NCBI GenBank assembly: GCA_905221615.1
Contig: CAJNDT010002768.1
Span: forward strand, 406,094 to 470,093
DNA: 64,000 nucleotides
Direction of reading: 5' to 3'
From: Symbiodinium sp. CCMP2592
Taxonomy: Eukaryota > Sar > Dinophyceae > Suessiales > Symbiodiniaceae
Every line of letters begins with the position of its first letter. Positions within the stretch are counted from its first letter, which is position 1. Shown piece after piece: positions 55,101-60,591 of the stretch. The translations under genes and the position numbers were made by a program. The notes beneath the pieces were generated by a model. The model did no database searches and was not told where the DNA came from. It worked only from the letters and a program-made list of their open reading frames with translations.

Positions 55101-57607
55101 CGATTGATTGGGGCTATATCATGCTGCAACCAATCGTGTGGAGCAAAATCGTACCGTAATTATTTAGGGCCAATAACAGACTGTGTCTAGACCCCTGGTG
55201 TTAAACTAAACAGCTACAAGCGTGACTCGAACCACATAGTCATGCACACCTTGTCACCCTGTAACTGCAACCCTATTAACCTCAAAACTGAAAAAACAAC
55301 TCTCAGCAACCAGCGGTCCAGAAAGCCCCAAAGCATAAAGCCCTATGAAGGGGAGCCTGACTAAGCTTACAGGCGTGAAGGTAGTCATCAGGGTTCATGC
55401 GTCAGAGATGTGGGGGCCCCTGAACCCTGAAACCCCACACTCTGAACCTAAACAAATCCTAAATCCTCAGCCATGGACGAGCCTAAACACGCCGAGCATG
55501 AGCCCCAAGACTCCGAAACACTTGAGCTCTCAACCCCCCCCCCCGCCCGGGGCTTACTCTAAACCCCCAAAGCAGTGTAAGACCCTTGTGCCTTATGGAA
55601 TCCGCTAAAACCAACTGTTGATTAAACCTTCATTCCAAAATGAACCAAAAAATCTTCCATCAACCCTAAACCCCTAAACCCTAAACCCGCCCTACCATCG
55701 TGCCTGCTTCGTCGCTTCGGCAGGGGGGGTTGCCGGTGGCGAAGGCGCCGCCTGTCAGAGGGCTTAACTTGGGTTAGTAGGGAATGGAGGAATGGTGTGC
55801 TGTTACCCAGGGGCCCCAAAGTAATTCCTTTTTGGGTGTGTCCTCTTTTTTGGTTAGGGACTTTAATATACTACCTATAAAGGAACTACTTTGGGGTCCC
55901 TGGGTATAGCTACTATTAATACCATTCTTCCATTCCCTACGAACCAAAGGTCAGAGGGGGAGGGGGCCAGGCTGACCGCCCCCCTAATTGCTCCTACTTA
56001 AGGGTTTCTCAGGGCTTTTTATGGAGTTAAGGGTTTCATTAAGGCTGTTCTATGTTTTCTGTGTAGCTAAGAACGCCACATAGTTGGGCTTTCCGGCTCC
56101 CTTTTTGGATTGCTTTAAGTGCGAAAACTCGGGGGAAGCAGTCAAATTCCCTCGTCATCCCCCTCTTCACTGACCCACCCGGCCCATACGGAAAGCTCCT
56201 GCAAGTCCCTGCAATGGAGAATTTTTTGCGGGATGGGCTTGGGGCTCAGGGTTTAGGACTTAGGGTTTATGGTCAGGGCTTAGGGCATCGAGTATTAGGG
56301 ATCTGAGACAGGTGTGGGGCTTTTGTAGGTATTGCGGGGTTCTTCAGCCTTGGGGGGGGGACGTAGGATAGTGCTGTGGTCTGTGTATGTAGCCCCATAG
56401 AGGTACTTCGGATCCTAAGAGATCGATCCTATAGAGCTTGTAACGGAAGCCTAAGCTGTTTAGGTTCTGGGAGTTAGGGTATAGGGTTTAGGGGTTTTGG
56501 GGGTTAGGGTCCAGGGTTTAGGGGTTAAGGAGATGTAGGCCGTTCAAGGTCTGGGGTTAACGATTCGGGGGTTTTAGGGGCTCTGGTTTAGATTAGGACA
56601 TAAACCCTAAACCCCAAAACCAAGAGCCAAAACCCAAAAAGGCTTGTACGCCCTAAACCATCCTAAACCTGACTCCAAGGTGGCAGCCCTGGCCCCCAAC
56701 CCTAAGCCCTAAACCGCAAATCCTAATCCCTAAACCCTACAAACCATAACCCTAATCAAAAAAACCCTGAACCCTAAATCCTAAACCCTGTAAACCCTAA
56801 ACCCCATAAATCCTATACCCTGAACCCTGGCCTTTGCAGGTACCTTTGCCGGCAAGGGCTCTCGGCTTGCCTTTGGTGTAGGCAGCACTGGCTTTGGGGC
56901 GTCCTGATACAATGCTCAACAGAGAATGAATGTGGCTTGGGGTCTAGGGTTCAGGGCTTTGGGTTTGGTGTTCAAGGTTTAGGGTTTGGGGTTTTCGTAT
57001 ACAACTTCTAGTTATCCTGTCTTGGGTTTAGGGTTCAGGGTTTAGTGTGTTGGGTTTAGGATATAGGGTCGGGGCTTAGGGTAGGGTTTCGGTTTGGGTC
57101 CAAGTGCTCAGTCGCAGACTTGGGGTGTGTTGTAGGGTTTGCGGCTTGCCTTATGGTCTCTATCACCTGGTCTGTAGTGTGGGGTTGAAACATAATCCGA
57201 CCATGAAACTGGTTTACAAAGGCAGAAAAGGCATGAATCGCGATACTAGAGGTAGATCTTTTGCCACAGCTGGGGCAAACAGGAACCACTTTCAGGATCA
57301 TTAACGGGACCAGGAACGGCACCAGCAGCACAACCACCACCGCAAGCAGCACCATCGCCGCCACCAACACCATCACCGCTACCACCCCCCACCAACAGCA
57401 ACAGTAGCGACAACGACATCAATAGCAGCAGCGCAACACCAACATCAACAACACGCCATAAACTCCTGCGATCGCTATTCCTACATCCTGCGCTCCTGCC
57501 GCCCAAGGTAGTAGCCGGCCCCGCCGGCAGCGCCGGCCACGGCAACCAGTCCGACAGCGCGGCCGAGGACAGATCTCTTGGCAGGCTCGGTTCCTGGAGT
57601 GGGTGGA
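31071..57607 (-). CDS. Multi-exon gene region: membrane segment plus long coiled coil (gene span)
   Basis: Span covering small minus-strand exons listed separately. They are GC-rich islands separated by roughly 0.5-2 kb of repeat-filled intron. Nearly all are phase 0 at both ends, with acceptors AG|G and donors AG|GC, AG|GA or GT. In order the product has a Pro/Thr linker and a glycine-rich membrane helix, Pro/Ala/Lys-rich linkers, an Ala/Glu/Lys/Gln coiled coil, then less biased sequence. The layout resembles a membrane-anchored coiled-coil protein such as the mitochondrial MIC60 type, but no diagnostic domain was seen, so that is only a suggestion. No start codon was found, and it may continue directly into the ankyrin/EF-hand exons below 31 kb. 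Confidence 0.5.
31810..31916. repeat. I-family element
   Basis: CCCCAGACCTTCCAATATCC left; TTTTGGAAGGTCTGGGG right. Confidence 0.88.
31938..31982 (-). CDS. Candidate exon VVSKRSLAARIRSWK
   Basis: Basic helix of 15 codons between GTGAAG|GTA and TGGAAG|GTTATA. An I-family element lies 21 nt into the intron. Confidence 0.42.
32427..32527. repeat. I-family element, diverged
   Basis: CCCCGAGACTCCCAAATTCC left; AATTTGAAGGTCCGGG right. Confidence 0.7.
32715..32799. repeat. E-family element
   Basis: CCCTAAGGCTCG left; GAGCCTTAGGG right. Confidence 0.82.
34197..34232 (-). CDS. Candidate exon VLEESAEDGCLK
   Basis: Twelve codons, phase 0 to 0, between TAGAAG|GTC and TTGAAG|GTACTC. Confidence 0.45.
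34438..34543. repeat. L-family inverted-repeat element
   Basis: CTACTATTTGCTTAAGAACC left; GGTTTCTCAAGCAAATAGTAG right. Confidence 0.87.
34553..34588 (-). CDS. Candidate exon TLGVSLLPVRES
   Basis: Acceptor GTCTTAG|ACG and a textbook donor GTCA|GTGAGT. An L-family element starts 9 nt into the intron. Confidence 0.45.
35133..35231. repeat. A-family element, decayed
   Basis: Only the outer parts remain: GGGTCTTGGGACTTC and AAGTCCCAGGATCCTCC. Confidence 0.55.
35511..35636. repeat. K-family inverted-repeat element with four telomere units inserted
   Basis: Ends GGTTGATGATATAAA and its complement TTTATCATCAAC. Exactly four GGGTTTA units (35587-35614) sit where other K copies read GGTCATGCAG or GGTAATGCAG. 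Confidence 0.85.
35755..35900. repeat. CCCTAAA telomere-type array
   Basis: About a dozen units in a row, several perfect, grading into TCAACCC variants at the ends. Confidence 0.88.
35962..36082. repeat. Inverted-repeat element, family of one
   Basis: CCCAGACCCCCGGGAGGATC left and complement right, with inner AAAAGTAGATCCC pairing. Confidence 0.85.
36284..36325 (-). CDS. Candidate exon
   Basis: EQPMLLTRMPWTAL in phase 0 between TAGAG|GAG and GCTG|GTTCGA. A second frame of the same island (AAYAPDTDAMDGA) is equally protein-like, so the frame is uncertain. Confidence 0.35.
36697..36741 (-). CDS. Exon: EGKYEDVASVIFLTK
   Basis: Fifteen codons, phase 0 to 0. Acceptor TCCAAG|GAG, donor ACGAAG|GCCGCT. 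A normal soluble-protein mix, unlike the biased coiled-coil exons. Confidence 0.55.
36862..36970. repeat. D-family element
   Basis: CCCTAAGGCTCCAAGTACCC left; GGTACATGGAGCCTTTG right. Confidence 0.86.
37293..37404. repeat. A-family element, diverged
   Basis: TACTTGGAGGTTCATG left; CATGAACCTCCAAAT right; internal ACTTAGTAAG lost. Confidence 0.65.
37428..37515. repeat. G-family inverted-repeat element
   Basis: GGCCCCAAAGTAGTTCCTTT left; AAGGAACTACTTTGGGGCC right. Confidence 0.87.
37587..37693. repeat. C-family element, TA flanks
   Basis: Nearly identical to the copy at 28349. Confidence 0.88.
37868..37912 (-). CDS. Exon: EAVAQAGRSEKIRLC
   Basis: Fifteen codons, phase 0 to 0. Acceptor TTCTAG|GAG, donor TGT|GCCGGT. 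Confidence 0.48.
38728..38851. repeat. A-family element
   Basis: Complete; very close to the copy at 28550. Confidence 0.88.
38902..38955 (-). CDS. Exon: coiled coil AAAEEFGELKVALRREHE
   Basis: Eighteen codons, phase 0 to 0, with heptad-like spacing. Acceptor GCTGCAG|GCG, donor CACGAG|GCCCGA. One of the clearest exons. Confidence 0.7.
39345..39460. repeat. D-family element
   Basis: CCCAAAGGCTCCATGTACC left; GGGTACATGGAGCCTTAGGG right. Confidence 0.86.
39535..39641. repeat. B-family element
   Basis: TGGGTGGTTGTCAAAATTCG left; TAATTTTGACAACTACCCA right. Confidence 0.88.
39790..39813 (-). CDS. Exon: DAEAEFDK
   Basis: Eight codons, phase 0 to 0. Acceptor CTGCAG|GAT, donor AAG|GCAGAC. The frame upstream of the acceptor is open (LYVALQ). 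Confidence 0.5.
39902..40005. repeat. B-family element
   Basis: TGGGTAGTTCTCAAAATTAG left; TAATTTTGACAACCACCCA right. Only 260 bp from another B copy. Confidence 0.88.
40075..40400. repeat. X minisatellite, about 22-bp unit
   Basis: Tandem AAAGGAACCCTTATAGATCCC units, five or more good copies plus decayed ones. Related short runs occur at 24262-24315, 34935-35100, 54195-54245 and 58795-58850 and inside A elements. Confidence 0.82.
40548..40616. repeat. N-family short inverted-repeat element
   Basis: AAGTAGAGTAATGGCCCAAC and ATATACTTTTGGGG; matches 46231 in reverse. Confidence 0.65.
41308..41331 (-). CDS. Exon: coiled coil ALQTRLAK
   Basis: Acceptor GGGGAG|GCA; donor AAA|GCAGAG. The same frame continues AEMQSLQRLG to about 41275, so the exon may be twice this long. 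Confidence 0.48.
41634..41735. repeat. C-family element, reverse orientation
   Basis: GGAACTCCAGAAAGTTGG left; CCAACTTTCTGGCTTC right; a reversed copy of the 37587 sequence. Confidence 0.87.
41767..41781 (-). CDS. Candidate 15-nt micro-exon ARLAQ
   Basis: Between GGAAG|GCT and GCAG|GCCGCC, phase 0. An upstream acceptor (CCTAG|GAAGG) gives a 19-nt version out of phase. Confidence 0.35.
41826..41912. repeat. E-family element
   Basis: CCCTAAGGCTCTAAGGACTC left; TTTGAGCCTTAGG right. Confidence 0.86.
42259..42363. repeat. B-family element
   Basis: TGGGTGGTTGTCAAAATTAT left; GATTTTGACAGCCACCC right. Confidence 0.87.
42433..42556. repeat. A-family element
   Basis: Complete, reverse orientation relative to 28550 by its internal sequence. 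Confidence 0.87.
43031..43069 (-). CDS. Exon: coiled coil ALEARVVELTKHL
   Basis: Thirteen codons with clear leucine/valine heptads. Acceptor TTCGAG|GCG lies 12 nt from the end of a B-family element. Donor CTG|GCGATG; the frame stays open further, so the 3' limit is uncertain. Confidence 0.6.
43082..43184. repeat. B-family element
   Basis: TGGGTGGTTGTCAATATGAG left; TAATTTTGACAACTACCCA right. Lies 12 nt from the acceptor of exon 43031-43069. Confidence 0.88.
43922..44021. repeat. R-family inverted-repeat element
   Basis: TACCTCAACCTACAAGAACC left; TTTGGTAGGTTGAGGTA right. Confidence 0.8.
44166..44289. repeat. A-family element, GGGGCAGGGG subtype
   Basis: TACTTGGAGGGGTAGGGGAC left and complement right; the GATCATG part of the end is replaced. 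Confidence 0.85.
44782..44866. repeat. G-family element
   Basis: GCCCCAAAGTAGTTCCTTTT left; AAACTACTTTGGGG right. About 6 nt from the donor of exon 44873-44944. Confidence 0.87.
44873..44944 (-). CDS. Exon: coiled coil with Ala run
   Basis: Twenty-four codons, starting EFRSLDPAAAAAAEKER and ending NESLDRE, phase 0 to 0. Acceptor TCAGAG|GAG, donor GGGAG|GCCGGC. A G-family element begins about 6 nt after the donor. Confidence 0.68.
44966..45071. repeat. R-family element
   Basis: TACCTTAACCTACCAAACCC left; TTTGGTAGGTTAAGGTA right. Lies about 20 nt from the acceptor of exon 44873-44944. Confidence 0.86.
45766..45890. repeat. A-family element, hybrid ends
   Basis: Left end has the GGGGCAGGGG subtype, right end the GATCATGGG subtype. 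Its right terminus abuts the donor of exon 45892-45918. Confidence 0.87.
45892..45918 (-). CDS. Micro-exon: ERRDWQLKG
   Basis: Nine codons. Acceptor GCCGAG|GAA. Donor GGGG|GTACTT coincides with the first base of an A-family element (TACTTGGAGG), so the element terminus supplies the 5' splice site. The frame upstream of the acceptor (AARMAE) is also coiled-coil-like, so the exon could be longer. Confidence 0.5.
45955..46135. repeat. CCCTAAA telomere-type block, degenerate
   Basis: CCCTAAACCC and CCCAAACCCC variants. Confidence 0.8.
46231..46308. repeat. N-family element
   Basis: CCCCCAAAGTATGTAGAATA left; ACCTACTTTGGTGG right. Confidence 0.7.
46373..46405 (-). CDS. Exon: VEVNDLLQIPE
   Basis: Eleven codons, phase 0 to 0. 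Acceptor TTGTCAG|GTC, donor CTGAG|GACAGT (GA type). Confidence 0.48.
46502..46607. repeat. C-family element
   Basis: AAGCCAGAAAGTTGGAATAT left; ATTCCAACTTTCTGGAGTTC right. Confidence 0.86.
46686..46941. repeat. Long foldback inverted repeat
   Basis: Arms of about 100 bp (46686-46792 and 46841-46941) are about 90% complementary around a spacer of about 48 bp. They share CGCCCTTGCGTAGGCTTCA and GGTGAGCTTGCTTCT. A transcript would form a long hairpin. The arms do not match the MITE families here. Confidence 0.88.
47170..47220 (-). CDS. Exon: ADISLAESILSAQNPEE
   Basis: Seventeen codons, phase 0 to 0. Acceptor TTCTGAG|GCA, donor GAG|GCAGCG. The upstream intron carries an E-family element 27 nt away. 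Confidence 0.63.
47247..47334. repeat. E-family element
   Basis: Almost identical to 41826. Lies 27 nt upstream of exon 47170-47220. Confidence 0.87.
48140..48228. repeat. E-family element
   Basis: Almost identical to the copy at 47247 less than 1 kb away, so recently spread. Confidence 0.87.
48414..48525. repeat. P-family inverted-repeat element
   Basis: CCCCAAGGGTCCAAGCACCT left; TGTGGACCCTTGGGG right. A longer diverged copy is at 51112-51253. Confidence 0.8.
48593..48640 (-). CDS. Exon: Ala/Lys helix
   Basis: ADGAPSGLVAALAKAK, phase 0 to 0. Acceptor GCCGAG|GCA is 6 nt from the end of an A-family element; donor AAG|GCGGCA. Confidence 0.6.
48647..48758. repeat. A-family element, internally deleted
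   Basis: TACTTGGAGGATCATGGGAC left; TAAGTCCCATGATCAC right. It lies 6 nt from the acceptor of exon 48593-48640. Confidence 0.82.
48825..48930. repeat. Trinucleotide-rich tract
   Basis: GTAGTAGTAG and GTCGTCGTCG runs; spurious Thr/Ala frames on the minus strand. Confidence 0.75.
49189..49277. repeat. K-family element, decayed
   Basis: Core GGAATATACCATAATT and AAAGCAGGATTCATGTCATC retained; left end degraded. Lies just inside the intron after exon 49296-49352. Confidence 0.55.
49296..49352 (-). CDS. Exon: helix, GLKAALVAALEK
   Basis: Nineteen codons, ASTGLKAALVAALEKHKGL. Acceptor GAGGAG|GCA; donor CTT|GAATAC is weak. Similar in sequence to the next exon (SGLVAALAKAK), suggesting internal exon duplication. 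Confidence 0.55.
49395..49501. repeat. L-family element
   Basis: CTACTATTTGCTTAAGAACC left; GGTTTCTTAAGCAAATAGTA right. Confidence 0.88.
49961..50008 (-). CDS. Exon: Ala/Ser-rich helix
   Basis: AAETSSVASTALQRLE, phase 0 to 0. Acceptor TCGGAG|GCG, donor GAG|GAGGGA (GA type). The frame stays open beyond both ends, so the limits are soft. Confidence 0.5.
50030..50390. repeat. TTTAGGG telomere-type block
   Basis: Long run of TTTAGGG and TTTAGGGG variants on the plus strand. Confidence 0.85.
50621..50745. repeat. A-family element
   Basis: Complete; ACTTAAAGGCTCATGGGAC left, complement right. Confidence 0.87.
50773..50847 (-). CDS. Exon: coiled coil
   Basis: Twenty-five codons starting AKEKAEAEAARQAAL and ending EERKAAEAAQ: a dense Ala/Glu/Lys/Arg/Gln helix with heptad-like spacing. 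Acceptor CTGACAG|GCC, donor CTCAG|GCCTCT. One of the clearest exons here. Confidence 0.72.
50930..50994. repeat. Telomere-unit palindrome, TTTAGGG facing CCCTAAA
   Basis: CCGGTTTAGGG units run into CCCTAAACCGG units with no spacer: three G-strand units then about five C-strand units. Confidence 0.85.
51713..51751 (-). CDS. Exon: acidic helix
   Basis: Thirteen codons, EAPKVVDEAAERE, phase 0 to 0. Acceptor TTTTTGAG|GAA, donor GAG|GCAAAT. Confidence 0.63.
52652..52774. repeat. A-family element, diverged core
   Basis: Ends GATCATGGGACTTAGTAAC and AAAGTCCCATGGTCC with an unrelated-looking middle. Confidence 0.6.
52914..53036. repeat. A-family element
   Basis: Complete. A solo right half follows at 53096-53130, next to the donor of exon 53139-53201. 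Confidence 0.88.
53139..53201 (-). CDS. Exon: acidic/Ala-rich segment
   Basis: Twenty-one codons, starting EGELHGQATSPTANAAP and ending VAKE. Acceptor GAAGAG|GAG, donor GAG|GCTCGC; an A-family half element starts about 8 nt into the intron. Confidence 0.62.
53284..53365. repeat. G-family element, right half lost
   Basis: CTACCCATGGGCCCCAAAGT left. The right end keeps only CCCATGGGTA. Confidence 0.65.
53373..53467. repeat. M-family element, right end decayed
   Basis: TACCTGGACCCCAAATAACA left; GGGGTTAAGGTA right. Confidence 0.7.
53560..53650. repeat. K-family element, decayed
   Basis: GGAATATACCATAATTCCCG core, with degraded ends TGAGGATATAGATCC and ATATATCGTCAACC. Confidence 0.6.
53768..53832. 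repeat. N-family element
   Basis: TATGTAGAACAATAGCCCCG left; AACCTACTTTGGG right. Confidence 0.65.
53845..54060. repeat. CCCTAAA telomere-type block, degenerate
   Basis: Mixed CCCTAAA, CCCTAAG and CTTTAAA variants. Confidence 0.8.
54073..54159 (-). CDS. Exon: Ala/Pro/Glu-rich segment
   Basis: Twenty-nine codons beginning EAHEAASSPPGAS and ending APGEGAKAE, phase 0 to 0. Acceptor AGTAAG|GAA lies inside the terminus of an A-family element; donor GAG|GCCGGC. Confidence 0.65.
54360..54477. repeat. A-family element
   Basis: Complete. Left-end fragments of two more copies at 54162 and 54263 are each followed by X-type repeat, so this is a cluster of three. Confidence 0.82.
54533..54612. repeat. 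M-family inverted-repeat element
   Basis: TACCTGGACCCCAAATAACC left; ATTTGGGGTCAAGGTA right. Confidence 0.83.
54702..54713 (-). CDS. Candidate 12-nt micro-exon
   Basis: AETK between CTTGAG|GCG and AAG|GCAGTT, phase 0. A longer reading down to 54674 (AETKAVCELFLDS) with donor TCAG|GCATGG is equally possible. Confidence 0.33.
54908..55030. repeat. A-family element
   Basis: Complete; TGCTTAAAGGCTCATGGGAC left, complement right. Confidence 0.87.
55704..55751 (-). CDS. Exon: Pro/Ala-rich linker
   Basis: Sixteen codons, AAPSPPATPPAEATKQ, phase 0 to 0. Acceptor CTGACAG|GCG, donor CAG|GCACGA (GC-AG type). Confidence 0.62.
55765..55950. repeat. H-family element interrupted by a G-family element
   Basis: GGGTTAGTAGGGAATGGAGG left and CTTCCATTCCCTACGAACC right; a complete G element (55807-55909, ends TACCCAGGGGCCCC) lies between. 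Confidence 0.83.
56590..56825. repeat. CCCTAAA telomere-type block, degenerate
   Basis: Decayed units throughout; ends just below exon 56844-56903. Confidence 0.75.
56844..56903 (-). CDS. Exon: Pro/Lys/Ala-rich linker
   Basis: Twenty codons, DAPKPVLPTPKASREPLPAK, phase 0 to 0. Acceptor GTATCAG|GAC, donor AAAG|GTACCT; an alternative GC donor 12 nt further on keeps phase 0. Confidence 0.6.
57300..57450. repeat. CAC/CAG/CAA trinucleotide-rich tract
   Basis: CACCACC, CAGCAGC and CAACAAC runs just below exon 57496-57607. The minus-strand 131-codon frame here is low-complexity Gly/Ala/Leu. Confidence 0.75.
57496..57607 (-). CDS. Exon: Pro/Thr linker and glycine-rich transmembrane helix
   Basis: Reads PPTPGTEPAKRSVLG, then RAVGLVAVAGAAGGAGYY and LGRQ. 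A basic patch precedes the helix, which carries small-residue zipper motifs (AGAAGGAG). Acceptor CCTCAG|T lies 10 nt from a D-family element; proposed donor is CGGCAG|GAGCGC. If not spliced there, the frame stops at 57481 and this would be a tail-anchored C-terminus of another gene. Confidence 0.6.
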
Positions 57608-57617
57608 CTGAGGATTT

Positions 57618-57724
57618 CCCTAAGGCTCCATGTACCCACATAGTATATACTTAGGCCTTACAGTACCTATATGGGGACCCCTTTAAGGCTTAAGTATCTA
57701 CTATACAGGTACATGGAGCCTTTG
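57618..57724. repeat. D-family element
   Basis: CCCTAAGGCTCCATGTACCC left; GGTACATGGAGCCTTTGG right. Lies 10 nt from the acceptor of exon 57496-57607. Confidence 0.87.
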
Positions 57725-58854
57725 GTTTTGGGGTTTGAAGTTAGAGGTTCTACGATCTGAGGCTTTGCATGGGCCTTTGGGGGTTTGATGCTTGGAATTT
57801 TGGGTTTTGTGGCGGGGGTTTGGGGAGGCTGGGATTGAGGCGAGTTGGTCCGGGGAGAGGGTGTCTAATGTAGGGGCCGTAATAATTAGAAGGGCCCATT
57901 ATACTATGACTATAACAGGAACCACCAAAACAGTATTGGTATTTAGGGCCCTACAATAGTTTGGGTTTCGGGGTTGTAATTTGCAGGGTTCAAGCTAAGG
58001 CCTTTCAGGATCTACGGCTTCAAGTCTGCATGTTCGGAGTCGGGCTGCGGATATCGGGTCTAGAATCCAAAATCCTAAACTTAGGACTCGGTTCGCCACG
58101 TCCCAAACGAAAGGTTGCGCTGCGTAGGAGGCAAAGCAACGGGGTGTAGATTCGGAGTTTAGTTCAGGGATTTACATAGGGGCTTTTGTGATTAGAGTGT
58201 GGGTTTTCGTGGCAGATCATACTACTATCAGGACAGAGCGACTCTCAGGGAATACCATGACTCATGACTACCTAACTGGCTGCGCCCTTTATATCTGTAT
58301 TATGAATATTTTCCACTGTTCCTAAGAGGGGCAGTAGCCAAGCTTCGTCAAGCCTCAAGCCTAGCGGGCCTAACCCTAAGCCCTGAATTTAGGATTTGGC
58401 GTTTAGCAAAACTTAGAATCACAAACACACCGAGAGTCGCAACTTTCAATCTGCTCTCCGACGAATCAATAATTCCAAGCCCTGAATCCTGCATGCCTGG
58501 TACTGGAAATCCAGATGGATGAGGGGTTACCCAGTAGAACAAGCTTTTTGGGACTTATAAAATAGACATGTAGAATATATGCAAACACTCGGTGTATACA
58601 CAATATCTATATCTATATCTACATACATACATATGATATGTTTTTGAGTGTAAGTATACCATGCCCTATACGGGGAAAAGCTCGTTTTAATTTGCAACAA
58701 TCGAATGCAACTCCGAGTTCAAAGGTGATTCAGGCTTGGGACCTTAAGGTGCAGATGCCTGTGAACCTACTGTAGGGGCTTTAAGAACTAGAATAGGGCT
58801 CCTTTAAAGGGGACTAAATGGGCTACTATAAGCGAGCTATAAGGGTAGTATAGT

Positions 58855-58975
58855 ATAGGGGCCTTTATAATTAGAATAGGGTTTTGAGGCCCCATTATAC
58901 TATACTTCTAATAGGGACCCCCCCCCAAAAAAAAAAAAAATAGTATTGGTAATTATTCAGGCCCCTATATGAATT
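58855..58975. repeat. W-family inverted-repeat element
   Basis: TATAGGGGCCTTTATAATTA left; GTAATTATTCAGGCCCCTATA right, with an A-run in the middle. Diverged copies are near 38284, 47545, 57873 and 63585. Confidence 0.75.
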
Positions 58976-59163
58976 ACCCTCATTTTTTCAACGATTACCA
59001 TCCTTTTTCAAGGTCTTCGGCAATTCCGAAGTGTAGGAGGGCTCAGAGATTCGAAGTTGCTTCGCAAGCAGCTTAGCATGGTCCCCGGCAACTTTGTGCG
59101 CAGGGCTCTACTCAAAAGAAAGCACCTGGTACCTCTATAGGAAGCCCTTTTAAGGCATAAAAT

Positions 59164-59279
59164 GGCCATAGACCACGTACCCAAATAGTATATACATTGG
59201 CCCTAAAATACCTATATAATGAGACAGGAACCACTTTTTAGGCCTAAGTCTCTACTAAAGGGGTACATGGAGCCTTGGG
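59164..59279. repeat. D-family element, left end decayed
   Basis: CCACGTACCCAAATAGTATA left; GGTACATGGAGCCTTGGG right. Lies downstream of the DUF4380-like gene. Confidence 0.72.
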
Positions 59280-59412
59280 ACATAGGCCCAACTTTGTGCA
59301 GTCAAATTCCTATACTCCCCTTAGAACCATAATACAAAACATATTGTTAATATTCTCCAGGGTCTTATATTATGAACAAGAATAAAACATAATTCCTAAG
59401 GAGACCATCGAC

Positions 59413-60576
59413 TCATGAGCACAGCTCGTCAGCGGTGGCCACCAGGACCGGGTCGCCGGGAATTGGCTTCGCACCCGCGGGCAATTCCCGCAATAGCCAC
59501 TCAACACGCCAGGTGACCGGCTGGCCAGGGAACACCTCCTGGTAGGCACCCTGCTGTTCAACCTCCACATAGTCGGTGCCATCATAAATCTCGATCTGTA
59601 GCTCTCCAGGGGCCTCAGTGCCATTGGGAATATGGTGGAAGCACTTTACGAAGAGTAGCACGCCATCCGTGTGTGCCAGCCATGACATCTCTGATGATGG
59701 CAGTGATGGCACGGTGCTGGCAAACAGCTTTCCGGATGGCTTGTCGCCCAACTGCGGGAACCATGTCACGCCATCACTGTGCTTTAAGTCAAGCGACTTC
59801 CATGTGCCAGAAGTCTGTTCTGCACCGGTTTTGAAGAAAGTCAAGCCATAGGGTTGCACCCTGGAGATCTCCCATGGGGCCCACTTGATCTTCGTCTCTC
59901 CACCGACGTGGATGCCATAGTCTATAAGAAAAGACATCCGCGAGACATCCACCGAGACCTTCTTGGAAACAGAGAGGTTTTGCTCCTCCCACACAGGGCT
60001 TCGAAGCTCGAAGCTGTGAGCCACGAAGTCGATCTCCAAAGCATAGGCAGTGGTGAAGTCTTTAGACGGTGTTGGATCAATGGCCTTCGGGGGTGGCCAA
60101 CCCCATTCCGACTGAGGGCCGGGCCAAAAGATAGTGCCATCCATCTGATCCATGGAGGGCCGTTGCAATAAGATGCTGCGATTGTTGAGGCTGAAGCTTT
60201 GGATCAGCCCCCCCTTGATTTTGATGGCCTCCATGGTGATGGACGTCGACCCAGACACCACTTCCAAGGCGACCCCGGGAGCAGTTTCATTGCCGAGCGA
60301 CACCTCGCGCGCCGTCACGGTGACGAAGGGCTCTGCTTGCGATGCTTCCTTGGCTGACGTCTGAACCCCTCCTGGAAGTTAAACTTTTAGCCTCCTAATT
60401 ATAGCTCATATAGAAACCCCAAAAAGCTAAAGTCTAAAGAGCCAACCAGAAGAACGCCAAGCTTCGAGGACCGTGGTGACTTGTCGGGCTGTGGATTGGA
60501 GGAGATCGACCCACTCATGTTCCACAGCAGCCGCAACTAGCGCCATCGAGGGCCAGATTGACCACAATAGCACCAT
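59413..60576 (-). CDS. DUF4380-like protein with N-terminal signal peptide, two exons
   Basis: Inferred join is 60447-60576 and 59413-60371, about 362 residues. Exon 1 starts at an ATG in a strong context (GCCACCATGG) and encodes a hydrophobic N-terminus (MVLLWSIWPSMALVAAA) that reads as a signal peptide or anchor. Exon 2 is a 319-codon open frame with an in-frame stop just upstream of the acceptor, so it needs an upstream exon. Its protein has features I associate with the DUF4380 family: FWPGPQSEWGWPPP near the start, APWEISRVQPYGLTFF in the middle, then WLAHTDGVLLFVK, YVEVEQQGAYQ and a C-terminal VTWRVEWLLRELP. These belong to a beta-rich, mutarotase-like fold; the biochemical role is unknown. 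Codon use is GC-rich and the frame is nearly intron-free, unlike the rest of the window, which fits acquisition from bacteria. The assignment is from memory of the family, not a search. Confidence 0.82.
60372..60446 (-). other. 75-nt GT-AG intron in the DUF4380-like gene
   Basis: Donor TCTG|GTTGGC and acceptor CTTCCAG|GAGG give a phase-1 intron that removes in-frame stops and joins exon 1 to the long frame. It is the only short intron in the window. An alternative acceptor lies 11 nt further in (GGTTCAG|ACG). Confidence 0.6.
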
Positions 60577-60591
60577 GGTGGCAACAGAACC

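Noticed and set aside
57246..57641. 131-codon minus-strand frame
   Set aside because: Low-complexity Gly/Ala/Leu from a trinucleotide tract; a different frame over its upper part encodes the membrane exon.
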